Shown: piece by piece, positions 37,935 to 48,358 of the stretch | Layout of the letters: each line of letters opens with the position of its first letter | Position numbering within the stretch: the first letter of the stretch is position 1 | Assembly: GCA_963695135.1 (NCBI GenBank) | Contig: CAVOGA010000001.1 | Span: forward strand, 124,001-188,000 | Length of the DNA stretch: 64,000 nucleotides | Reading direction: 5' to 3' | Source: Marinihelvus sp963695135 | GTDB lineage: Bacteria; Pseudomonadota; Gammaproteobacteria; Xanthomonadales; SZUA-36 | Position numbers and translations under genes: made by a program | The notes under the pieces: model-generated | What the model was told of the DNA's origin: nothing | The model's input: only the letters and a program-made list of their open reading frames with translations | Databases searched by the model: none

Positions 37935-40128
37935 GGCGCAACCTCTTCCGGGTTTTGCCCATTGTTGCGGCGATGGTGCTGCTGCTGGTGTCACTGGTCC
38001 TGGTCAGCGATGTACAGCAAGAGGGCCAGGGGGCAAGAACCTATCTCTGGGTCCTGGTGCTGACCCTGGTTGCCCTGGCCGTCCTTATGCTGTCAATCAT
38101 TTCCCGGGTCGCGTCACTGGTCCGCAAGGTGCGCAGTGAGGAACCGGGCGCCAGGCTGGCGGCACGCTGGGTGCGAAACTTCCTGGTCTTCTCCTTGCCC
38201 CCGGCGCTGGTGGTGTACTTCTTTTCCGCCTACTTTCTGACGCGAACCATTGATAACTGGTTTGATGTGCAGGTCGAGACCGCCCTGCAGGATTCCCTGC
38301 AGCTTGGGCAGGCCTTCCTGGACACGCGCACGCTGGAAGTTCGTAACCAGGTGCAACGCATTGCGGAGTCGGTCTCCCCTGCCGACGAAACAAACCGCAC
38401 ACGCTCGGTATTGCTGGAAAACGTGCGATCGTCCGGGCCCGTGGAGCTGTCGCTGATCAATGGCTCAGGCAGCGCGCTCGCCACCGCCAGCTTTGACCCG
38501 CTGAGCAGCCTGCCGGACCGGCCTGACGACTATGCCCTGCTGCAGGCGCTGGAGCGTGGCGAGTACGCTGCTGCAGAGCCCACCGGTGACGGCGGGCTGA
38601 TCATACGGGTGCTGCAGCGCCTGCCGGCGCCGGCGCTCGGCGAGGACTTTCTGCTGCAGGCGATTTACCCGTTGCCCGAGAGCATTACCGCCCTGACCAG
38701 CCGTATTGAGTCCGAGTATTTCCGCTATAAAAACGTCGCCTTCCTGCGGAATTCGCTGAAGCAGAGCTTCATCCTGATCCTGACCCTGGTGCTGTCGCTC
38801 ACGGTTCTGCTCGCCATCCTCGCGGCCCTGAGCGCCGCGCGCCGCATGGTAACGCCCCTGTCCGACCTGGCCCTTGCCACGCGGCGCGTGGCGGCCGGCG
38901 ACCTGGACCAGGCCGTTGCGTCCAGCGGCCGCGATGAAATCGGATTTCTCGCAGCGTCTTTTAACGACATGTCGCGCGCACTGGTGTCGGCCAGTGATGC
39001 GGCGGAACAGAGCCGCGAAAAGCTCCAGGCCCAGGGCGAAGTACCTGGAGACCGTTCTCGGCAGCCTGTCGGCCGGGGTGCTGACCCTGGAACAGGACGG
39101 CCGGCTGGTGAGGATCAATGCCGCAGCCGAGTCCATCCTGGGGCTTCCACCGGGAACGGCAAACGGTCAGACATTGCAAGCGCTGAGCGACGCTATCCGC
39201 TGCTGACCGCCCTGGATGAAACCATCAGCAGGCACCTGGAGCGGGGCCACCGGGAGTGGCAGGAGGAAATCCGCCTGGAACCGGAACAAGGCAAGCTGGT
39301 GCTGCTGGCCCGCGGCTCGGTTTTACCGGCTGATGACCAGGGCGGCCAGGGCCAGGTGGTGGTGTTTGACGACGTGACGGTGTTAAACCAGGCCCAGCGC
39401 GATGCCGCCTGGGCCGAGGTTGCGCGCCGGCTGGCGCACGAGGTGAAAAACCCGCTGACGCCGATTCGCCTCGCAGCCGAACGCCTGCGCATGAAGCTCA
39501 TGGACAAGCTGGACAGCGGCGACGCGGATATGCTGGACCGGTCCGCCTCGACCATCGTGGCGCAGGTGGAAGCATTGCGGCGCCTCGTTGATGCCTTCGG
39601 TGACTACGCCCGTGCGCCGGAACTGGAGCGGCAGGCGCTGCGGCTCGATGAGCTGATCGCCGAGGTGTGCCATCTTTACCGGCAGGGCAATCCCCAGCTG
39701 GCCCTGGACACGGACCTGGTACCGGGGCCCGATAGTCTGCACGCTGATGCGGGACAGCTCCGCCAGCTGCTGCACAACCTGATCAGCAATGCGCAGGAAG
39801 CGACGCCGCCGGGGCGTGCAGCACAGATCCATATCCAGACCCGGGTCGTTAACGATGAACGGACACGCCATGCTGCAACTTGACGTAAGGGATAACGGCC
39901 CGGGATTTCCCGACGAGGTGCTCGCCAAGCCGTTTGAGCCCTATGTCACGCACAAATCCGGCGGCAGCGGACTGGGGCTGGCCATTTGCCGGAAAATCGT
40001 CACCGACCACGACGGCAGTATCGAAATCTCCAATCCGGCCGGCGGCGGCGCCCTGGCGCGGATCGTTCTGCCCATGCGCGTCACGGGTGAGCAGCTGGAG
40101 AATCTGCGCGGATCGACGCAACGCCTGA
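37910..40128 (+). CDS. ntrY: NtrY-type sensor histidine kinase (several frameshifts)
   Basis: This is an inner-membrane kinase. TM segments lie near residues 15-35, 45-65 and 85-110, then a periplasmic sensor, a TM at LILTLVLSLTVLLAILAAL, and a HAMP domain (RRMVTPLSDLALATRRVAAGDL). A PAS domain (VLGSLSAGVLTLEQDGRLVRIN), the phospho-acceptor histidine LAHEVKNPLTPIRLAAERL, N-box NLISNAQEATP, and G boxes DNGPGFPDEV and GGSGLGLAIC complete it. Breaks are near 39040, 39192, 39858 and before the stop. The 39192 break is resolved either by a lost C (GACGCTATC for GACCGCTATC) or by two extra bases. The end at 40128 is inferred. It overlaps the DUF4390 gene. Confidence 0.87.
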
Positions 40129-40220
40129 CTAGGCGCACCGCCCGCTTTGGGCTATTCTTTTGTTGCGTTAACACAACACCCGGCCACAGGCCGATCGGAC
40201 CCGGCAGGAGTCACCCAGCC

Positions 40221-41585
40221 ATGTCGCAGGCCAGCATCCTGGTAGTCGATGACGAGCAGGACATTCGCAACCTGGTTAGCGAAATTCTCGAGGATGAAGG
40301 CTATGCGGTAACCACCGCGGAAAATGGCGAGACCGCGCGGGCGGCGTTTTCCAGCGGCGACCCGGACCTCGTGCTGCTGGATATCTGGATGCCGGATATC
40401 GATGGCATCACCCTGCTCAAGGAATGGACCGCCAGCGGCCGCCTGAACTGCCCGGTGGTCATGATTTCCGGGCATGGCACGCTCGAGACCGCGGTGGAGG
40501 CCACCCGCCTCGGCGCCTTCGATTTTGTGCAGAAACCCCTGTCGCTGGCCAAACTGCTGGCGACCGTGCGCACGGCGCTGGCAGCCAACGTCCGGGAAAA
40601 CGACGGTGCGTCGCGCGCCAAAGCCGCCAGTGCACCGCAGGGCAGCAGTTCGCAGAGCCAGCTTGCTGCGCCGCACGGCGCAGCAGGCCGCAGCGCGCCA
40701 GGGCCCCGGTGCTGATCACCGGCGAGCCGGGCAGCGGCAAGGAGTCGCTGGCGGCCTGGCTCCATGAACAGTCCGGCCAGACCGGCCCGTTCAAGGTCCT
40801 GGACCGCGTCCAGCTGTCCGGGGAAAGCGCACGGGACTACCTGCTGGGCGACCGACGACCAGCCCGGGGCCCTCGCGCAGGCGGCGGGCGGGACGCTGTT
40901 TCTGCCCGAACTGCTGGACATAGCGCCGGAGACCCAGGTCCTGCTCGCAGCGATCTTGGAAAGCGGTGGCTTCACGCCGGCCAACAGTCCACGAGCAGCA
41001 GCCCCTGAATTGCCGCATCATCGCGGCCATCTCCCAGGATCCCGGAGTCGGCCATTGCGCAGGACTGCCTGGACAAGAGCCTGCACTTGCAGCTCGGTGT
41101 TCTGCCGCTGCATATCACGCCGCTGCGCGAACGCGTGCAGGATGTGACCGACCTGGTCGGTCACCACACGGACCGCCTGTCCAACGACGAGGGTCTGAAA
41201 TACCGCCATTTTTCGATTTCCGCGCTCAACCGCCTGCGCAACCATGACTGGCCCGGCAACGAGCTGGAGCTGATCAACCTGGTCAAGCGCCTGCTGGTTC
41301 TCGGCGCAGAAGGCGAGGTGACGGCGCAGGAGGTTGAGGACGCGCTGCGCCAGCCCGGCCACGACACGAGTGGCATCGGCGGCGCGGCACGGCCGGTCTA
41401 CTTTCGATTTGCCCCTGCGCGAGGCCCGCGAGGCCTTTGAGCGGGACTACCTGATTTACCAGCTCCGTAAAGCCGGTGGCAGCGTCGGCAAGCTGTCAGA
41501 CGCGGTTGGCATGGAGCGTACCCACCTGTACCGCAAGCTGCGCTCACTGGGCATTGACCCAAAAAAGGTCGTACGCAACAGCTGA
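40221..41585 (+). CDS. ntrX: NtrX-type response regulator with degenerate AAA+ domain (about six frameshifts)
   Basis: The receiver domain is intact (ILVVDDEQDIRNLVSEIL, phospho-Asp in LVLLDIWMPDIDG, Lys in FVQKPLS). The AAA+ domain has Walker A (TGEPGSGKES). The Walker B region, however, reads GGTLFLPEL where active proteins have GGTLFLDE, and no GAFTGA loop is found between them. A Fis-type helix-turn-helix ends the protein (VGKLSDAVGMERTHLYRKLRSLG). Loss of GAFTGA means no sigma54 activation as known for NtrC. About 452 residues after correction. ATG 40221 has CAGGAG at 40205. Adjacent genes encode its likely kinase NtrY and the Trk transporter. Confidence 0.87.
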
Positions 41586-41601
41586 TGGGAAACCATGAAT
41601 C

Positions 41602-42979
41602 ATGAAGATTGTCGTACTCGGCGCCGGCCAGGTCGGATCCACCGTTGCCCATAGCCTGTCCAGCGAGGACAACGACATCACCGTGGTCGAAATGGACGCG
41701 ACGCACCTCAAGTCGCTGCAGGATACGCTCGATATCCGCGGCGTTCACGGTCATGCCTCCCATCCCAAGGTGCTGATCCGTGCAGGCATCGAGGATGCCG
41801 ACCTGATCATCGCGGTGACCAACTCGGATGAGGTCAACATGGTCGCCTGCCAGGTGGCCTACACGCTGTTCAACACCCCGACCCGGGTGGCGCGGGTTCG
41901 CTCGTCCTCCTACACCGACTATCCGCAACTTTTTGCCCGGGAGCATTCCCCGATCGACGTGTTGATCAGCCCGGAACAGCTGATCACCCAGCACATCACC
42001 CGGCTGATCGAAAACCCCGGTGCACTGCAGGTACTGGATTTTGCCGACGGCCGCGTGCAACTGGTTGCGACCCAGGCCGACGCCGGCGGTCTGCTGGTCG
42101 GACAGCAGCTCAAAGCGCTCAAGGAGCACCTGCCGGACGGCGGCGACGCCCGGGTAGCGGCCATTTACCGGGAAGGCCAGCTGGTGGAGCCGGACGGCGA
42201 AACGGTTATTCGAGGAAAACGACACGGTGTTCTTCCTCGCCGCGCGCAAATACATCCAGACCATGATGAAGGAACTGCGACCCCTGGACGGTCCGATCCG
42301 GCGCATCATCCTGGCCGGCGGCGGCCACATCGGCGGCAGCCTGGCGCGCCGGCTGGAGCGGGATCATCACGTCAAGGTGATTGAGCGCGATCCGGACCGG
42401 GCCGAGGCCATCGCCGAGGAACTGGAAAAAGCCATCGTGCTGGTAGGCGACTGCGCGGATGAAAACCTGCTGCGGGAAGAAGCCATCGAAACCACCGATG
42501 TGTACTGCGTGCTGACCAATGATGACGAGGCCAATATCCTGTCCTCCATGCTCGCCAAGCGGCTGGGTGCGGGCAAGGTGCTGGCCATCATCAACCGCGC
42601 CTCTTACGTGGACCTGGTGGAGACCAGCGTCATCGACATCGCCGTCTCGCCCGAGCAGATCACGATCAGTGATGTGCTGACGCATATCCGGCGGGGCAAC
42701 ATCGTGCGCGTGCATTCCCTGCGGCGCGGCGCCGCAGAGGCGATTGAGGCCATTGCCCTGGGTGATAAGCACTCATCGAAAGTGGTCGGGCGGGCCGTCG
42801 AAGACCTGCACCTTCCCGAGGGCGCCTCGATCGGCGCGGTGGTGCGCGGGGAAGAGGTGATCATTGCCCACCATGACACGGTGATCCAGGAACAGGACCA
42901 CGTGATCCTGTTCGTCCCTGACAAACGCCATATCCCGGCCGTGGAGGCTCTGTTCCAGGTCAGCGCCACCTTCGTCTGA
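41602..42979 (+). CDS. trkA: Trk potassium transporter regulatory subunit (one frameshift)
   Basis: TrkA is the cytoplasmic NAD(H)-binding gating ring of the Trk system. Two RCK halves each begin with a Rossmann motif (KIVVLGAGQVGSTVAHSL; RIILAGGGHIGGSLARRL). The frame breaks near 42212, where GGTTATTCGAGG should read GGTTATCGAGG to give VIEENDTVFFLAARKY. Corrected length is about 458 residues. It starts 17 bp after ntrX and ends 16 bp before trkH, so the run is one unit. Confidence 0.93.
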
Positions 42980-42995
42980 TCGATACCCACGCCGC

Positions 42996-44448
42996 ATGAA
43001 GTTCGCTTCCATTCAACGGGTCGTCGGGGCGCTTATCGCCTGGGCCAGCCTCATGATGCTGCCGCCGGCAGCGGTGGGCGCGCTCTATGGCGACGGCACC
43101 ACCACGATGTTCCTGATCAGCGCGGGGGTCCTGCTGGTGACCGGCGGACTGATCTACCTGCCGGTCCGCCACGCCTCCCGTGACCTGCGCCTGCGCGACG
43201 GCTTTCTGATCGTGGTCGCCTGCTGGGTGTCACTGGCGCTGGTCGGGGCGCTGCCCTTCGTGCTGCTCGAAGAACCGCGGCTGAGCTACGTGGATGCGTT
43301 TTTCGAATCCATGTCCGGCCTGACCACCACCGGCGCCACCATCATTACCCGGATCAATGACCTGCCGCGCGGCATCCTGTTCTACCGCCAGCAGCTCCAG
43401 TGGCTCGGCGGTATGGGCATTATCGTCCTGGCCGTGGCCATCCTGCCCATGCTGCGCATCGGCGGCATGCAGCTGTACCGGGCGGAAACGCCCGGGCCCC
43501 TGAAGGACACCAAGCTGACGCCGCGCATCACGGAGACCGCCAAGGCGCTCTGGCTGCTGTATCTCGGCATCACGATCCTGTGCACGATCAGCTACTGGCT
43601 CGGCGGCATGAAGATGTTCGATGCGGTGGGACATGCTTTCTCCACCGTGGCCATCGGCGGATTTTCCACCCACGACCAGAGCCTGGCCTACTTTGACAAC
43701 CCCACGCTGGAGACAGTTGCGATCATCTTCATGTTCCTGTCGGGCATGAATTTCGCCCTGCACTTCACCGCCTGGCGCAAGGCCAGCGCCCAGCCCTACT
43801 TCCAGGACGCGGAATTGCGCGCCTACGCGCTGATCATCGTGGTTTTCTCCATCCTGGCCACGGCGGTGCTGACCTTTGACGGGGTTTATGACGACGTCTT
43901 CGAGTCCGCGCGCTACGGGATTTTCCAGGTTGTCTCCGCCCTGACCACCACCGGCTTCACCAGCACCAATTTCCACCTGTGGCCGGGCTTTTTGCCGCTG
44001 ATGCTGATCTTGCTGGCCTTTATCGGCGGCTGCGCGGGCAGCACGGCGGGCGGCATGAAGGTGATCCGGGTGGTCTTGCTGTACCGCCAGTCGGTGCGGG
44101 AAATCCAGCGCCTGATCCATCCGCATGCCGTTATTCCCGGTGAAGTTCGGCGGCCGCACCGCCGCGCCCAATGTACTGGAAGCGGTGATGGGGTTCTTCT
44201 TCCTGTTCATTGCCAGCACCGTGCTGATGACCCTGGTGCTGCGCGCCACCGGCCTGGACCTGGTCACCGCGTTCTCCGCCGTGGCCGCCTGCATCACCAA
44301 CCTGGGACCTGGCCTTGGCGAGGTAGGGCAGTCCTATGCCACGCTGAATGATCCCGCCAAGCTCGTCCTGAGCTTTGCCATGCTCGCCGGCCGGCTGGAA
44401 ATTTATACCCTGCTGGTGCTGCTGACCCCGTCCTTCTGGCGCGACTGA
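42996..44448 (+). CDS. trkH: Trk/Ktr-type potassium uptake membrane subunit (one frameshift)
   Basis: TrkH is the membrane pore of the Trk K+ transporter. The four pseudo-repeat pore loops are recognisable: SGLTTTGATII, FSTVAIGGFSTHD, SALTTTGFTSTN and AACITNLGPGLG. Ten or so hydrophobic segments surround them. The frame breaks near 44137, where TTCCCGGTGAAG should read TTCCCGTGAAG to give VIPVKFGGRTAAP. Corrected length is about 483 residues. Confidence 0.93.
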
Positions 44449-44477
44449 CCGGACCCCCGCCGGGTTCGGCAGCAAGA

Positions 44478-45351
44478 CTAGTAGCGGTTCGGCTGACCGT
44501 CCGGGCGGGCGCGAAAGCGTTTATAGGCCCACAGGTACTGCTCCGGATCCAGGGCGATGACCGCCTCGACGCCCCGGTTGAGGGCCGCCAGCGCGGTATC
44601 GATATCCGGCGAGTAAAGATCGTCTTCCGCCGGAATGATGCACACCTCGAATCTACCACCCGGCTTGCGCAGGCAGCAGGCGAACACCGCCCGGGCGCCG
44701 GTACGCTGAATCAACCGGGACACGAGCACACCGGTCAGCGCCGGCGCGCCAAAGAACGGCGCAAAGCGGCCATCGCCGGCGCGGGGCTCCTGGTCGGGCA
44801 AAACGCCAACCGCCCGCCCGGCTTTGAGCTGATCCATCAGGGCCTTCAGACCGCGCCGGCCAGCCGGCACCAGCCTGGCGCCGAAGCGCTCGCGACGGTC
44901 AACCAGCACCGCGTCCACCGCCGCATCACTGGCCGGCTTGTAAAGCGTAGCGCCCATATCGGTGGAAACACTCAGGCCCAGCATCTCCCAGGCGCCAAAG
45001 TGCGGCGCCAGGAACAGCACGCCCCGGCCTTTCGCAAGCGCTGCCTCAAAGTCATTCCAGCCCCTGCGGAGCGTCGAAAAGCCGGTCAAAAGCGGGCCTT
45101 GGCCAGTACCAGGCAACCCCTGCCTCCAGCGCATTGCAGGCGTAGTGATAGATGGAACGCCGCGCCAGCTGCTCGCGTTCGGCCTCCGGCAGCTGCGGGT
45201 AGCACAGGGCCAGGTTGGCCAGGGACACACGCCGGAACCGCGCGGAGGCCCGCCACAGCAGCCAGGCCAGCGGGCGCGCCAGGGCGCGGCCCAGGCGGGG
45301 CGGCAACAGCGCCAGCACAAGGGCCGCGCCACGGAACAGGGCGCCCTTCAC
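44478..45351 (-). CDS. LpxL/HtrB-family lipid A-type acyltransferase (one frameshift)
   Basis: This is a cytoplasmic-face membrane acyltransferase with the HX4E catalytic motif (HFGAWE) in VLFLAPHFGAWEMLGLS. Family motifs follow: GRAVGVLPDQEPR, FFGAPALTGVLVSRL and PEQYLWAYKRFRARPDG. Such enzymes add secondary acyl chains to Kdo-lipid A. The N-terminal part (KGALFRGAALVLALLPPRLG) is in another frame, and the break is near 45060. The inferred start is GTG 45351; total about 290 residues. Which chain it adds (LpxL versus LpxM versus ornithine-lipid-like) cannot be told. It diverges from dtd. Confidence 0.85.
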
Positions 45352-45436
45352 GGCGGCGGGCCCGGCCGGCACTGCTCCGGCGGAGTTGCTGCTGCTACAC
45401 TCTGGCGCCGTGCCAGGGACCCGGATTGATGATTCG

Positions 45437-45892
45437 ATGATCGCATTGCTGCAAAGAGTATCGGAAGCGAGTGTCACAGTGAAAGACGCAGGTGAGACGC
45501 GCGTGACCGGCGCCATCGGCCCCGGGCTGATGGTGCTGATCGGCGTGGAGCGCGGCGACACCCGCGCCCAGGCCGACCGGCTGCTCGAGCGGCTGCTGTC
45601 GTACCGCGTTTTTGCCGATGCGGAAGGTCGCATGAACCTTGACCTGCGCCAGGCAAACGGCGAGTTGCTGCTGGTATCCCAGTTCACGCTGGTCGCCGAT
45701 ACCAGCAAGGGAAACCGCCCGGGCTTCTCCAGCGCCGCGGCGCCGGAATTGGGCAGGGCGCTGTTCGACTACCTTGTGGACCGCGCCAGCAATGAACTCG
45801 GCCGCTGCGCAACCGGGGAGTTCGGCGCCCATATGCAGGTCAGCCTGGTCAATGACGGCCCGGTGACCTTTCAGCTGCGGGTTGCCCCCTGA
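45437..45892 (+). CDS. dtd: D-aminoacyl-tRNA deacylase
   Basis: Dtd removes D-amino acids and glycine mischarged on tRNA. The SQFTLVADTSKGNRP motif and a C-terminal NDGPVTFQL (family Gly-cis-Pro motif) are present. 151 residues, intact. ATG 45437 gives the usual MIALLQRVSEASVTV N-terminus. It is followed 2 bp later by the TRIC-like gene. Confidence 0.94.
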   Translation: MIALLQRVSEASVTVKDAGETRVTGAIGPGLMVLIGVERGDTRAQADRLLERLLSYRVFADAEGRMNLDLRQANGELLLVSQFTLVADTSKGNRPGFSSAAAPELGRALFDYLVDRASNELGRCATGEFGAHMQVSLVNDGPVTFQLRVAP

Positions 45893-45894
45893 CC

Positions 45895-46509
45895 ATGCCG
45901 ATCATCGAGCTCTTCAACCTGGTTGGTGTTGGGGTGTTCGCCACCTCCGGCGTCCTGGCCGCCATGCGGCACGGGCTGGACTGGATGGGCGCCCTGGTCC
46001 TGGCCGCGGTTACCGCCATCGGTGGAGGCACCATCCGCGACCTGCTCCTGGACAGGCCGGTGTTCTGGCTCGACCAGACCGCCAACCTGTGGGTCATCCT
46101 GATCACCACCGCGATGGTCATCATTTATACACGCTACTTTCGCCCGCCCCATGGCCTGCTGCGCATTGCGGATGCCCTGGGCCTGGCCCTGTTTGCGATT
46201 CTCGGCGCGCAAGTGGCGGAGCAACTCGGCGCCTCGCCCATCATCGTGCTGACCATGGGCGTGCTGACCGGCTGTGCCGGCGGCGCCATCCGGGATACGC
46301 TGATTGGCGAGATTCCGCTGATTTTCCGGCCCACCGAGGCCATTTATTCAACCGCCTGCGTCGCCGGCATCCTGGTGTACATGGGCCTGCAGGCGGCGGA
46401 CCTGGACCGGACCACCGCCATGCTCGCGGGCATGGTGACCATTGCAGGCTTGCGTATTGCAGCTATCATCAAGAGAATCCGCCTACCGGCGCTGAAGGAT
46501 CGAGCCTGA
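45895..46509 (+). CDS. TRIC/UPF0126 (YicG-like) family membrane channel protein
   Basis: This is an intact 204-residue membrane protein with about seven hydrophobic segments in two repeats. Each repeat holds the family signature: AIGGGTIRDLLLDRPVFW and GCAGGAIRDTLIGEIPLIF. Prokaryotic TRIC proteins form trimeric cation channels. The physiological ion here is unknown; a potassium role would fit with trkAH about 1.5 kb away, but that is weak inference. Confidence 0.9.
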   Translation: MPIIELFNLVGVGVFATSGVLAAMRHGLDWMGALVLAAVTAIGGGTIRDLLLDRPVFWLDQTANLWVILITTAMVIIYTRYFRPPHGLLRIADALGLALFAILGAQVAEQLGASPIIVLTMGVLTGCAGGAIRDTLIGEIPLIFRPTEAIYSTACVAGILVYMGLQAADLDRTTAMLAGMVTIAGLRIAAIIKRIRLPALKDRA

Positions 46510-46538
46510 AGCGTCCAGTCATCAGCAGGAATACAACC

Positions 46539-46964
46539 ATGCACTTACGAACGATTTTATGCCTGATGCTAGTGGCATTGCTTGCCGCAGCGCCCCTGGC
46601 GGCGCAGCAATCCGATGCCGGCAATGGCCCCACGACTCGTGAGGAAGTCGACACGCGACTGGCGTCCATTAAGTCCGAACTGGACCTGAGCGACTACCAG
46701 TGGAACCAGGTCGAGATGATCCTCAAGAGCAGTATTCGCGAGCGTGTTTCAATCATTCAGCGCTACGGGCTGAACGAAAATGGCACCCGGGCGGAGCCAC
46801 TGGAGGGCAAGGACAAGCGTGCGGCCAAACGCGAACTGAAAAGCTCGCGCAAGGACACGGAAAAGCGCATGAAACGTTACCTGGACAAACAGCAGTACAA
46901 GGAGTTCAAGGCTTACCAGGAGACGCTCTATGACAACATCGAGGCCATGATCGACGAGAGCTGA
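46539..46964 (+). CDS. Small exported helical protein, perhaps Spy/CpxP-like
   Basis: This is a 141-residue protein with a clear signal peptide (MHLRTILCLMLVALLAAAPLAAQ). It continues with a charged helical region: LASIKSELDLSDYQWNQVEMILKSSI, then a lysine/arginine-rich helix and YKEFKAYQETLYDNIEAMIDES. The LxLSDYQWxQ pattern loosely recalls the LTxxQ motif of Spy/CpxP periplasmic chaperones, but I cannot confirm membership. It converges on ntrC with an 8-bp gap. Confidence 0.7.
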   Translation: MHLRTILCLMLVALLAAAPLAAQQSDAGNGPTTREEVDTRLASIKSELDLSDYQWNQVEMILKSSIRERVSIIQRYGLNENGTRAEPLEGKDKRAAKRELKSSRKDTEKRMKRYLDKQQYKEFKAYQETLYDNIEAMIDES

Positions 46965-46972
46965 GCGCTGCC

Positions 46973-48358
46973 CTAGTCACCCTGCTCCTTGAGCTTGCGG
47001 GTCAGGGTATTGCGGCCAACGCCCAGCAGGCGTGCCGCCTCAATACGTTTGCCCGCGGTGTGATCCAGGGCGGCTTCGAACAGAATCTGCTCCATCTCGG
47101 CGCGCGTTTCCGGCAGCAGGTCGGGGGTGCCATCCTGCAGCGCCTGTACCGCCCACCGACGCAATGACTCCCGCCAGTCTCCGGACCGGGGCGGACCCTG
47201 GGCCGCTCCCGTCTCGGCCGGCAGGTCGTCGGGAAAAACCTGCTCGCCGGGGGCCATGACGCAGAGTTGCCGGCAGATATTCTGCAGTTCGCGGACGTTG
47301 CCCGGCCAGCGGCGCGACTCCAGCGCCCTGAGCGTTTCCGGCCTGAGATGCTTGACCTCCAGCCCCATCTCCCTGGCCGCCTGGTGCAGAAAAAAACGCG
47401 CCAGCGCCGGAATGTCTTCAACCCGCTCCCGCAGTGCCGGCAAGTCGATATTGATCACGTTCAGGCGGTGAAACAGGTCTTCCCGGAAGGTGCCCGCGTC
47501 GATATGGGCCTTGAGATCCTGGTGGGTGGCGGCAATGATACGCACGTCGGCGCGCAACAGATCGCGGCCGCCCACCCGGTAGTAGTCCCCCTCGGCTAGG
47601 ACGCGGAGCAGGCGGGTTTGCAAGGCCAGCGGCATATCGCCGATCTCATCGAGGAACAGGGTGCCACCGGCGGCCTCTTCAAACCGCCCGGGACGCGCCG
47701 CATGGGCGCCGGTGAAGGCGCCCCGCTCGTGCCCGAACAGTTCTGACTCGAGCAACTCGCCCGGTATGGCCGCCGTATTGATTGCCACGAAAGGCTTGCC
47801 GGCCCGCGGACTGTGCTCATGCAGGGCGCGCGCGACCACTTCCTTGCCCGAGCCGGTCTCGCCGGTGATCAGCACACTGATGGTGGATCGCGAAAGCCGG
47901 CCAATGGTGCGGAACACCTCCTGCATGGCGGGCGACTCACCGATCAGCTGCCGCTCCTCTATCAACCGTTCATTACTGGCTGGCACCGGGCGGTCGGCCA
48001 CCGCGCTGGCGACCACGTTCAGCACCTGGTCCAGGTCGAAAGGCTTTGGCAGGTAGTCGAACACCCCCTGCTGAAACGCATTGACCGCGGCATCAAGATC
48101 GGAGAATCCGGTCATCGCGATGACCGGGATGTCGCGCTGCTCAGCGCGCAAGGTGTCCAGCACTGTCAGTCCATCCGCATCGGGCAGGCGGATATCCGTC
48201 AGGATGACATCCGGCGAGTCCTGGGAGAGCGCCGCATGCAACTCACCCACCGTCGCGTAGGTGGCCACCTCGTAGCCTGCGCGCGACAGGGCCCGTTCGA
48301 GCACAAAACGTATCGAGTCATCGTCGTCCGTGACCCAGGCCCTGGTTGCCTGGCTCAC
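46973..48358 (-). CDS. ntrC: Nitrogen regulation response regulator NtrC
   Basis: NtrC activates sigma54 promoters when nitrogen is low. The receiver domain has the phospho-Asp in VILTDIRLPDADG. The AAA+ domain is complete: Walker A TGETGSGKE, GAFTGA in GHERGAFTGAHAARPG, Walker B GGTLFLDEIGDM. A Fis-type HTH (AARLLGVGRNTLTRKLKEQG) ends it. 461 residues, intact, starting at GTG 48358, which overlaps the ntrB stop (GTGA). Its target sites are seen upstream of glnA at 51722-51739 and 51755-51771. Confidence 0.95.
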   Translation of the reverse strand: MSQATRAWVTDDDDSIRFVLERALSRAGYEVATYATVGELHAALSQDSPDVILTDIRLPDADGLTVLDTLRAEQRDIPVIAMTGFSDLDAAVNAFQQGVFDYLPKPFDLDQVLNVVASAVADRPVPASNERLIEERQLIGESPAMQEVFRTIGRLSRSTISVLITGETGSGKEVVARALHEHSPRAGKPFVAINTAAIPGELLESELFGHERGAFTGAHAARPGRFEEAAGGTLFLDEIGDMPLALQTRLLRVLAEGDYYRVGGRDLLRADVRIIAATHQDLKAHIDAGTFREDLFHRLNVINIDLPALRERVEDIPALARFFLHQAAREMGLEVKHLRPETLRALESRRWPGNVRELQNICRQLCVMAPGEQVFPDDLPAETGAAQGPPRSGDWRESLRRWAVQALQDGTPDLLPETRAEMEQILFEAALDHTAGKRIEAARLLGVGRNTLTRKLKEQGD

